From Candidatus Melainabacteria bacterium (GTDB taxonomy: Bacteria > Cyanobacteriota > Vampirovibrionia > 2-02-FULL-35-15), in the NCBI GenBank assembly GCA_023250175.1, contig JAHFBD010000145.1, forward strand, positions 1-5,998: a stretch of DNA of 5,998 bases. The letters are read 5' to 3'. Below are positions 1 to 5,894 of the stretch, in pieces (position 1 is the first letter of the stretch; the number at the start of each line of letters is the position of its first letter). The position numbers were made by a program, and so were the translations under genes. A model generated the notes under the pieces. That model saw nothing but the letters and a program-made list of their open reading frames with translations. It made no database searches and had not been told where the DNA came from.

Positions 1-1
1 A

Positions 2-61
2 AAAATAAAACAAGTTGAATTAAAAGAAGATTTATTAATTGAAAGAAAATTGACTTTATAA
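2..61 (+). CDS. Possible C-terminal tail of a convergent gene (partial)
   Basis: Nineteen sense codons are open from the left edge and end in TAA at 59-61. The deduced tail, IKQVELKEDLLIERKLTL, is charged and could be amphipathic. If real, the gene would converge on the Asp-box protein gene and the two 3' ends would overlap by 6 nt (56-61). No function can be read from so short a piece. An open stretch of this length is easily found by chance in AT-rich DNA. The main argument for it is that this end of the window otherwise has no gene and no visible terminator. Low confidence. Confidence 0.25.
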   Translation, partial: KIKQVELKEDLLIERKLTL

Positions 62-2851
62 TTCGGTGATTATTAATGGTATTTCAATATCTTTTGAGAT
101 TGACTTATCGTCTATAGTTTGGACAATTGTAAGCTTTATACTTACCGGCAGTTCATCTGGAAATAATTCCTGTATCTTTTTTATTTTACTTAGTTTTTTG
201 AATGCTGGGACTGTAATGTTTACAGTTTGTACATTGTTTTTATCAAGCACAAAAATTGCGGGTGATATTCGAATTGCTTGCTTTGGGAGTATTGTACTTA
301 GAGTAACTTTTATTTTTTTATTTTGTACAAGATCACCTTTAGATATAATTAAAGAACTCTTAGATGTTTTATTTTTAAAAAGTTTTAATCCACTTAAAAT
401 AGGTCCCGAAGCAGTTAAAGAAAACTCATTCGACATACTACTAGAAACACTTCCAGAGCTGGATGTTGCAGAACCACTTGATGATGTACTATTAAAAACA
501 GGTGCCCCAGAAGAGTTGTTTGAATTAATATCAGCTATAGAAAAACCTGCATTATTTACGGCATCAATTCCAGCATTACTTGGGGTTTCTGTCTGCGTTC
601 TTGATAGTGTCAAACTATTTCCTGTTATAGGTAATCTAAAAACTCCTCCTCCATTAGTTGCTACATAAACAGCTGAACCATCAGGAGTAATTGTAAGTTC
701 TTCAATCTCTCGTATCGATAAGCCATCATTAAATTGCTGCCAAGTATTTCCTGCATCATTAGAAACATAACACCCTGTTACATTCCCACTTGCAAAAACC
801 TGTGGGGCATTAACAGGATTAAAAACAATTGAGGTTATATTATCCTGTGGTCTTACATCATTGAGAGCAGATATCCAGGTATTACCACCATCAGCTGATC
901 TGAAAATTCTACCGTCTTCAGAACCTGCTAAAACAACCTGAGTGTTAGCAGGACATATTGAAACAGAATGAAAAGACTTTACTCCTTGTAAACCATTACT
1001 AATTTGAGTCCAGTTTTCTCCACCATCTATGCTTTTTATAAGACCAGCATCATTAGTCGCTGCATAAATTATATTTTCATTGTTTGGATCTATCTCAATT
1101 GACCATGTGTTTTTAAACCCAGGGATACCATTTTGTTTATTTATCCATGTCATACCGCCATCTATAGATTTAAATATCCCCCACCCAATAGAATCTACAA
1201 AATCATGTGAGAGAGATTGCTTTACACAAGAAGCATATGCAATATTTGGATTTGATTGTGCCCATTTTATATCAGTAAAAACAACTGTTCCGGTTAAATC
1301 AGTAGCTGCTGCAACAGGGAAAAAATCATGAACCATAAAAACAGATTTCCATGACATACCTCCATCACTACTCAGGAAAATAGAGCTTTTTGAATTATTA
1401 CCATCTCCAAGAAGAATTTTATTATTGTCCGTAGGATGTGGTGCAATTGCCCAGAGTTCATCCTGACCGATATCTCCAAGTCCTACTGGTAGCCAGTTTA
1501 CTCCTTTATCCTGGCTTAAAAATACTCCCGAGCGTGAAGTAGCAAAAATCGTTTGATTATTAGGACTAATGGCTACACCCATAGACTCAGCCCCAGAATA
1601 CCCAAATGTGTTGGAGGTCCACGTTTTACCACCATCAGCTGATTTAAATACACCGCCTATATAGCTATCTATAAATACTGTGTTTTCGTCATTTGGATCC
1701 ACTACAATATCTATAGGATGGCCTGCATTTGAGCCCAATGGTCCAAAACCAGTTTCAGTCCATGTCATGCCACCATCTGTAGATTTTGTAAAAAGCCCAA
1801 AGCCGCTTGAATAAATAATGTTTGTATTTGTTGGGCTAATTCCTAATGCAGAATAAATTTGAGTTTGTCCATTATTTCTTCCTCTCTTTGCTTCAGCCCA
1901 TGTCATACCACCATCCCTACTCACAATGATTGAACCATCTTCATTTTCTGAATCAGTACCGAATTGGTTTATCATTCCAGTGGTACCCCAAATTATATTT
2001 GGATTTGTTGGATCAAATTTTAATGTGGGTACATAAAGATTTCTAATTCCTGCATTAATCTGAGTCCAGCTATTACCACTATCAGTACTTTTATAAATAC
2101 CTTCTAGTTTTTCTAATTGTTGTCTGTCAAAAAAACCACTAGCTACATAAACAGTATTTGCATTGTTCGGATCAATAATTATATCTTTAAATAAATTCCC
2201 TCCCATTAAAATCGGGGTCCAGTTTTCACCACCATCCGTAGTTCTATATACTATGCCTTGTGTTCTTTGAAATTGCCCCATCAATGGGCCAATTTCTTCT
2301 AAGTCACCTGCGGCAAATATTGTATTTGAGTCACCTGGCTTTACTGCAAGCCCTCTAATTTCAACTTCATTTCCGCTGGGCAAACCATTATCTTTATGCT
2401 GCCATGTCATACCACCATCTGTTGATAAAAAGACACCCATTAAATTTTTTACCCCACACCATACTCTTAATGGGTTATTGGGATCAATTGTAGTAACAAA
2501 GACAGGGACGGCATCTCCAGACTTTCCAAATCGTGCATCAATACCTTGATTGCTTTCAGTCCAGGTGAGACCACGATCGCTTGATACATGAATACCTGCA
2601 AATGAGTCAGTGACAATAATTTTATTTGAGTTATCAGGACTAAATCGAATTGTGTATCCTTGTCCACCAAATGGACCATTTAGTTTTTGCCAAGGCATAG
2701 CAAATACTTGTGTTTTTAAGATTAGTTCATCCGGGGTAGCAAAATCACTAAACTCTTTAGAAAGATTTTTTAATGGGACAAGATAAAAAATAGCTATGAT
2801 TGACAATACACCCAAAAATATAAATTTTAAAAAAATATTGTTTATTTTCAC
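56..2851 (-). CDS. Large exported or membrane-anchored Asp-box (BNR/VPS10-like) beta-propeller protein
   Basis: This is a 931-residue protein with a GTG start. Residues about 8-27 form one hydrophobic segment after a short basic N-terminus. There is no lipobox cysteine and no clear cleavage site, so it is either a signal peptide or a membrane anchor. Residues about 55-740 carry 13 Asp-boxes of the form S-x-D-x-G-x-x-W, starting near 90, 143, 204, 255, 311, 357, 404, 446, 494, 562, 607, 652 and 697, plus a last blade without a box. Spacing is 42-68 residues, often 45-48. That would fit about 14 blades, possibly two seven-bladed propellers. A Ser/Asn-rich linker (about 775-810) leads to a beta-rich, possibly Ig-like C-terminal domain (about 815-931). 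Asp-boxes are structural and do not identify an activity. Sialidase arginine-triad and FRIP motifs were not seen, and the protein is far longer than the PSII assembly factor Ycf48. An extracytoplasmic binding or carbohydrate-active role is plausible but unproven. It is the last gene of a probable three-gene operon. Confidence 0.9.
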   Translation of the reverse strand: MKINNIFLKFIFLGVLSIIAIFYLVPLKNLSKEFSDFATPDELILKTQVFAMPWQKLNGPFGGQGYTIRFSPDNSNKIIVTDSFAGIHVSSDRGLTWTESNQGIDARFGKSGDAVPVFVTTIDPNNPLRVWCGVKNLMGVFLSTDGGMTWQHKDNGLPSGNEVEIRGLAVKPGDSNTIFAAGDLEEIGPLMGQFQRTQGIVYRTTDGGENWTPILMGGNLFKDIIIDPNNANTVYVASGFFDRQQLEKLEGIYKSTDSGNSWTQINAGIRNLYVPTLKFDPTNPNIIWGTTGMINQFGTDSENEDGSIIVSRDGGMTWAEAKRGRNNGQTQIYSALGISPTNTNIIYSSGFGLFTKSTDGGMTWTETGFGPLGSNAGHPIDIVVDPNDENTVFIDSYIGGVFKSADGGKTWTSNTFGYSGAESMGVAISPNNQTIFATSRSGVFLSQDKGVNWLPVGLGDIGQDELWAIAPHPTDNNKILLGDGNNSKSSIFLSSDGGMSWKSVFMVHDFFPVAAATDLTGTVVFTDIKWAQSNPNIAYASCVKQSLSHDFVDSIGWGIFKSIDGGMTWINKQNGIPGFKNTWSIEIDPNNENIIYAATNDAGLIKSIDGGENWTQISNGLQGVKSFHSVSICPANTQVVLAGSEDGRIFRSADGGNTWISALNDVRPQDNITSIVFNPVNAPQVFASGNVTGCYVSNDAGNTWQQFNDGLSIREIEELTITPDGSAVYVATNGGGVFRLPITGNSLTLSRTQTETPSNAGIDAVNNAGFSIADINSNNSSGAPVFNSTSSSGSATSSSGSVSSSMSNEFSLTASGPILSGLKLFKNKTSKSSLIISKGDLVQNKKIKVTLSTILPKQAIRISPAIFVLDKNNVQTVNITVPAFKKLSKIKKIQELFPDELPVSIKLTIVQTIDDKSISKDIEIPLIITEL
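421..530 (-). other. Ser/Asn-rich linker coding segment in the Asp-box protein
   Basis: This stretch encodes roughly residues 775-810, which are dominated by Ser with Asn, Gly and Thr and include SSSGSATSSSGSVSSS. It separates the propeller region from the C-terminal beta-rich domain and is probably a flexible spacer. Low-complexity Ser linkers of this kind are common in secreted multidomain proteins, which supports an extracytoplasmic location. Confidence 0.7.
1145..2419 (-). repeat. Dispersed near-identical 18-nt Asp-box repeats (DGGMTW)
   Basis: Four 18-nt copies of CCATGTCATRCCRCCATC (plus-strand view) lie at 1145-1162, 1760-1777, 1898-1915 and 2402-2419. A fifth copy with two mismatches lies at 1349-1366. 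On the minus strand each encodes DGGMTW, or DGGMSW for the fifth, the core of an Asp-box. The copies differ only at third codon positions while the flanking blade sequences differ much more. They are coding repeats inside the propeller gene, not a mobile or CRISPR repeat. Confidence 0.8.
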
Positions 2852-2858
2852 AATACAA

Positions 2859-2863
2859 CCTTA
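2859..2863 (-). promoter_or_regulatory. Shine-Dalgarno overlapping the upstream stop codon
   Basis: On the minus strand the sequence reads TAAGG, then 7 nt, then GTG. TAA is the stop of the oxidoreductase gene, and AAGG is the likely ribosome-binding site for the Asp-box protein. The shared bases support the GTG start at 2851 and suggest translational coupling. Confidence 0.65.
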
Positions 2864-3838
2864 AACAAATCTTAGAGCAAGTTCTCTACTGTTTATGTGC
2901 ATTTTTTGTTCAGCTTCTTCAAGAATTTTCACCACTTGATATCCGCTTGCACCATCAGAACGAGGTGCTTCACCGGATTCTATACAGTGTACAAAGTGTT
3001 CACATTCTAAACGCAAAGGCTCATCCAGACTATAAGTCAATGGCTCAACAGTAACACTACCATCATCGTTAATTGAATACAGTTCAAGCTTGTTTTCTGT
3101 TCTTGTATCATTTAATACTGCTGTTTTTTTACTTCCATTTACCGTTAATAAAACCTGTTTTTGGGGATCAATCCAGCTATTGTGAATGTGAGCTGGTATA
3201 TCCCCAGGAAAATTTAAGTCCAGATGTGCTACATCAATTACACTATCATTGTTTGTAGACCAACCGCAGGCATTTATAATACCTGCTGGCTCAAGTCCTA
3301 AAATATAACTCATCATTGAAATGTCATGTGGTGCTAAATCCCAAATAACATTATTATCTCTTCTTGCTTGTTGATTAAAATTTCTACGATCACTGTTTAA
3401 AAACCGGATTTCACCCAGCTCACCTCTAAAAATCATTTGTCGCAAACAATTTACTGCAGGATGATAAACAAGCAGATGTCCTACCATTAAAGTAAGTCCT
3501 TTAACACTTGCTAAATGATTTAGTTCTTGGGCTTGTAAATATCCCCTTGCTAGTGGCTTTTCAACATAAACATGCTTACCAGCAAGCAGTGCTAATCGTG
3601 CAAGCGAATAATGAGTATGTGTTGGAGTAGCAATAATAACTGCTTTTATATTTGGGTCTGAAATTAAATCTGCATAGTTAACACAAATATTAACTTTATA
3701 AGTTTTTTTTACCACATCCAGAATTTTAGGATCAGCATCACAGACTGTATGTAAAACACCTATATTAAACAGATTCCTGGCCAGGTTTTTACCCCAGCTA
3801 CCACAACCAACTAATGCAATATTTTGCTTTGCTGTCAT
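2861..3838 (-). CDS. Gfo/Idh/MocA-family NAD(P)-dependent oxidoreductase, possibly a sugar-nucleotide dehydrogenase
   Basis: This 325-residue protein has normal family length. An N-terminal Rossmann domain (about 5-120) begins with the dinucleotide-binding GCGSWG (11-16), followed by an acidic CDADP segment (33-37). ATPTHTHY (70-77) and VEKPLA (92-97) are typical, and Lys94 of EKP is the conserved catalytic lysine. The C-terminal alpha/beta domain carries WDLAPHDI (166-173), where Asp167 and His171 are the expected active-site pair. GHLLVYHPAV (120-129) together with WDLAPHDI recalls the WlbA/WbpB-type enzymes that oxidise UDP-sugars for surface polysaccharides, but the substrate cannot be fixed from sequence alone. 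Cytoplasmic. It starts 8 nt after the HU stop codon with no clear Shine-Dalgarno of its own, so it may depend on translation of HU. The next gene follows after 9 nt. All expected motifs are intact. The family assignment is firm and the substrate is a guess. Confidence 0.93.
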   Translation of the reverse strand: MTAKQNIALVGCGSWGKNLARNLFNIGVLHTVCDADPKILDVVKKTYKVNICVNYADLISDPNIKAVIIATPTHTHYSLARLALLAGKHVYVEKPLARGYLQAQELNHLASVKGLTLMVGHLLVYHPAVNCLRQMIFRGELGEIRFLNSDRRNFNQQARRDNNVIWDLAPHDISMMSYILGLEPAGIINACGWSTNNDSVIDVAHLDLNFPGDIPAHIHNSWIDPQKQVLLTVNGSKKTAVLNDTRTENKLELYSINDDGSVTVEPLTYSLDEPLRLECEHFVHCIESGEAPRSDGASGYQVVKILEEAEQKMHINSRELALRFV

Positions 3839-3846
3839 TACTAAAG

Positions 3847-4125
3847 TTATTTCTTATTAACCGATTGTTTAAATTGTTTACCAGCAGAAAAGGCAGGAAC
3901 TTTTTTTGCTGGAATATTTAGCTCAACACCTGTTTTTGGATTTCGACCTTTCCTAGCTTTACGTTCACGTCTTTGAAAAGTACCAAAACCAACTAATGCA
4001 ACTTTTTCACCCTTAGTAACTGATTTTATTATTGTATTAATTGCCAGATCTAAACATTCTTCAGCTTGCTTTTTAGTAATATTTGCTTTACTTGCAACTG
4101 CTTCAACTAATTCTGCTTTATTCAT
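3847..4125 (-). CDS. hup: HU-family nucleoid DNA-binding protein
   Basis: This 92-residue protein has the full length of bacterial HU. It has the N-terminal helical dimerisation region (MNKAELVEAVA, then NITKKQAEECL near 16-25), the core LVGFGTF (44-50) and the basic DNA-binding arm RRERKARKGRNPKTG (52-66). Pro63 is at the arm tip, where it intercalates between base pairs in HU/IHF. The IPAKKVPAFSAGKQFK tail (71-86) completes the fold. HU binds and bends DNA with little sequence preference as a homo- or heterodimer in the nucleoid. The arm and tail look closest to cyanobacterial-type HU, from memory. The ATG has a good Shine-Dalgarno 9 nt upstream. It is first in a probable operon with the oxidoreductase and the Asp-box protein, an unusual setting for a housekeeping nucleoid gene. 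HU is favoured over IHF because nothing specific to IHF is visible. Confidence 0.96.
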   Translation of the reverse strand: MNKAELVEAVASKANITKKQAEECLDLAINTIIKSVTKGEKVALVGFGTFQRRERKARKGRNPKTGVELNIPAKKVPAFSAGKQFKQSVNKK

Positions 4126-4134
4126 TTTTTAATA

Positions 4135-4140
4135 TCCTTT
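4135..4140 (-). promoter_or_regulatory. Shine-Dalgarno of the HU gene
   Basis: The minus strand reads AAAGGA with 9 nt before the ATG at 4125. This is the strongest ribosome-binding site in the left block and fits a highly expressed protein. Confidence 0.7.
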
Positions 4141-4282
4141 CAATCCCTAAACAAAAACACTAAAACACTGGATAATACTCTAACACTAAGAAGCATTCAT
4201 AGGTAAGGGGGCAGGGATAAATGCTAAGAATTAAATAAGAATTTTAAAAATCCCCTGAAACTTAGTTTAATTGTTCTAGATA

Positions 4283-4311
4283 TTGACGAATTTATTTACA
4301 TATTTTAAGAT
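4283..4311 (+). promoter_or_regulatory. Candidate sigma70-type promoter for the kinase-regulator operon
   Basis: TTGACG (4283-4288, 5 of 6 to the -35 consensus) is followed by an AT-rich spacer of exactly 17 nt and TAAGAT (4306-4311, 4 of 6 to the -10 consensus). Transcription would start near 4318 and leave a leader of about 165 nt before the kinase ATG. In AT-rich DNA such matches arise by chance, but the spacing and the -35 make it the best candidate in the region. Confidence 0.45.
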
Positions 4312-4417
4312 AAGCAGTTTTACAAATAAATTTTGTATTTTTTATTGATTTTTATCACATCGATGGGATTTTTCATGAAGATAATAAATTAGGTATTGGA
4401 ATTGTTACGGTTTAGTT

Positions 4418-4452
4418 TTAAGTTAAAAATATTCTGGTAAAAAGTAACTTAA
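4418..4452. repeat. 8-bp inverted repeat in the kinase leader
   Basis: TTAAGTTA (4418-4425) and TAACTTAA (4445-4452) are perfect reverse complements separated by 19 nt. With a single G-C pair the hairpin would be weak as RNA and has no U-tract, so it is not a terminator. As DNA, the arm centres are about 27 bp apart, which could suit a dimeric regulator. It lies about 30 nt before the kinase start codon. Function unproven. Confidence 0.3.
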
Positions 4453-4481
4453 CGGGGTATGAAATATTATCGGTAAAAATA

Positions 4482-5873
4482 ATGAAGAGTAATTTATTTA
4501 GCAAAATCTGGGATGCATTTAATCTTTTGCTTTACAAGCATACGATTTTACTTTTATTTCAAATATTTTCTATTTTTTTGCTTTGGATTTTAATTTATTG
4601 GGGCCATATGTCCCATGAACTTATGCGAGCAACTATTTTACAAGAGGTTGAAACACGTTCAATTGTTTTAAGAGAGCTTGGGACACTTTATACAAATGAT
4701 GTTGTGAAAAGAGTTATTCCATTTGATGTGAAAGTGACACAAAATTACAAAGACACAGAAGGTGCTATTCCATCACCTTCTAAGTTCATTCTTGAATTAA
4801 GCAAAGAAAGCAAAAAACAAGGAAGTAAATCTGAGCTTAGAGTTTTCAATAAAAATCCAAGGGATGACTTTGAAAACATTGCTCTTAGCCACTTAAAAAA
4901 GAACCCTAATGAAGTTTACTTTAAATTTGAAAGGTATAAAAATCGAGAGGTGCTAAGGTATGCCACAGGAATAACTTCAAGCAATAATGAGTTAGAAACT
5001 GTCCTTGAAGAAATTGTACCTGTAGATGTTTCATTAAATCTGATAATAAAAATGAGACAAATTACATTTATCTTATTTTTAATTGTTGGTTTATTAGGAA
5101 CGATTGTAATCGCAGCAGTAATAAACAAGCTAAAACATTCAAAAGTAGAACTAGAACAAACAGTTGAAGAGCGCACTAAAGACCTAGCTCGCTCCAATCA
5201 GGAATTAGAACAATTTGCATATGTTGCATCACATGATTTACAAGAACCTTTACGGATGATAGCTAGCTTTAATCAATTGTTGGCAGAAGAGTATAAAGAT
5301 AAATTGGATGCAGAAGCCAACTCTTATATTAATTTTGCTGTTGATGGGGCAAAAAGAATGCAAAATTTAATAAGTGATTTATTAGAGTATTCCCGTGTGG
5401 GGCGCCTTGACCAAGGAATTAAGCCAATTGATTGCAATGAGATTTTTAATCATGCAATAACAAACCTTAGAGGAGCCATACAGGAAAGCAGTGCTACTGT
5501 AGTAAAAGAAGATCCCCTTCCTACAATTAATGGCAATGAGCTTAGGATAACTCAACTGTTTCAAAATTTGATTGGTAATGCAATAAAATACAGGGGTGAA
5601 GTTCCTCCTAAAATTCATATCAAAGCAGAAACACAAGGAGATAATTGGTTATTTTCCATTAAAGATAATGGGATTGGAATTGATCCTAAACATGCCGAGA
5701 GGATTTTCCAGATATTTCAGCGATTACATGCCAGAGATAAATATTCCGGCACAGGAATAGGATTAGCTCTATGTAAAAAAATTGTAGAAAATCATCAAGG
5801 GAAAATATGGGTAGAATCAGAAGAGGGCAAAGGGGCTACTTTTTATTTCTCAATACCAAAATCACTTCAGTAA
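4482..5873 (+). CDS. Membrane sensor histidine kinase with a DUF3365/Tll0287-like sensor region lacking the haem site
   Basis: This 463-residue kinase has transmembrane segments at about 21-40 and 193-215, with the extracytoplasmic sensor between them (about 41-192). The sensor carries GAIPSPSKFILELS (94-107), PRDDFENIAL (126-135) and a segment ending REVLRYATG (155-163). These recall DUF3365/Tll0287-like domains, which normally bind c-type haem, but there is no cysteine and no CxxCH here. A short coiled coil (about 216-247) leads to the HisKA H-box ASHDLQEPLR (249-258) with phosphoacceptor His251. The ATPase domain has an N-box with Asn362 and Asn366, G1 DNGIGI (395-400), an F-box FQIFQRLH (409-416) and G2 GTGIGLAL (423-430), all intact. 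The catalytic core matches the phytochrome (Cph1-like) kinase group, but no GAF or PHY domain is present. The ATG at 4482 is the only start that keeps the first membrane segment, although its Shine-Dalgarno is poor. The partner is the response regulator 21 nt downstream. Confidence 0.94.
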   Translation: MKSNLFSKIWDAFNLLLYKHTILLLFQIFSIFLLWILIYWGHMSHELMRATILQEVETRSIVLRELGTLYTNDVVKRVIPFDVKVTQNYKDTEGAIPSPSKFILELSKESKKQGSKSELRVFNKNPRDDFENIALSHLKKNPNEVYFKFERYKNREVLRYATGITSSNNELETVLEEIVPVDVSLNLIIKMRQITFILFLIVGLLGTIVIAAVINKLKHSKVELEQTVEERTKDLARSNQELEQFAYVASHDLQEPLRMIASFNQLLAEEYKDKLDAEANSYINFAVDGAKRMQNLISDLLEYSRVGRLDQGIKPIDCNEIFNHAITNLRGAIQESSATVVKEDPLPTINGNELRITQLFQNLIGNAIKYRGEVPPKIHIKAETQGDNWLFSIKDNGIGIDPKHAERIFQIFQRLHARDKYSGTGIGLALCKKIVENHQGKIWVESEEGKGATFYFSIPKSLQ

Positions 5874-5883
5874 ATAAAAATAT

Positions 5884-5890
5884 AAAGGGG
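5884..5890 (+). promoter_or_regulatory. Shine-Dalgarno of the response regulator gene
   Basis: AAAGGGG lies 4 nt before the ATG at 5895, in the 21-nt gap after the kinase stop codon. The spacing is short but usable. No hairpin lies in this gap, so read-through from the kinase gene is expected. Confidence 0.5.
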
Positions 5891-5894
5891 TACA

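Larger units (their letters stand above)
4126..4481. promoter_or_regulatory. Divergent intergenic regulatory region
   Basis: These 356 bp separate the HU operon from the kinase gene and hold no convincing ORF, tRNA or structured RNA. The region must contain promoters for both directions. On the minus strand the best -10 is TATTAT (4172-4177), which would give a leader of about 40 nt to HU, but it lacks a good -35. Other elements seen are the plus-strand promoter at 4283-4311, a direct repeat TAAGAATT at 4225-4232 and 4236-4243 in an 11-nt register, and an inverted repeat TTAAGTTA/TAACTTAA at 4418-4425 and 4445-4452. The rest is AT-rich without recognisable structure. Confidence 0.6.

Noticed and set aside
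66..668. 200-codon open frame on the plus strand opposite the end of the Asp-box gene
   Set aside because: It lies wholly antisense to a clear gene. Its hydrophobic, low-complexity translation is the expected mirror of the Ser- and Lys-rich coding strand, and it has no recognisable domain.
1080..1331. 83-codon plus-strand open frame
   Set aside because: Antisense to the Asp-box blades, with no family features and no Shine-Dalgarno evidence.
1145..2419. Recurring 18-nt element considered as a CRISPR or mobile repeat
   Set aside because: Copies are irregularly spaced, sit in frame and encode Asp-box cores, so protein repeats explain them.
2467..2679. 70-codon minus-strand open frame inside the Asp-box gene
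   Set aside because: It is an out-of-frame reading of the well-supported propeller sequence and carries no motif.
56..2851. Assignment as sialidase or as photosystem II assembly factor Ycf48
   Set aside because: Asp-boxes alone do not show sialidase activity and the FRIP and arginine-triad motifs are not evident. Ycf48 is a single seven-bladed propeller of roughly a third this length.
3073..3258. 61-codon plus-strand open frame
   Set aside because: Antisense to the intact oxidoreductase gene and without any recognisable feature.
4206..4256. GGGG (near 4207) and CCCC (near 4252) runs considered as a terminator or structured RNA
   Set aside because: Only about 5 bp could pair across a loop of about 40 nt, and no U-tract follows in either direction.
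4916..5636. Two minus-strand open frames (4916-5197 and 5382-5636) opposite the kinase
   Set aside because: Both are mirrors of conserved kinase coding sequence and show no domain of their own.
4482..5873. Kinase considered as a phytochrome
   Set aside because: Only the transmitter half resembles phytochromes. There are no GAF or PHY domains and no bilin-binding cysteine, and the input region is flanked by membrane segments.
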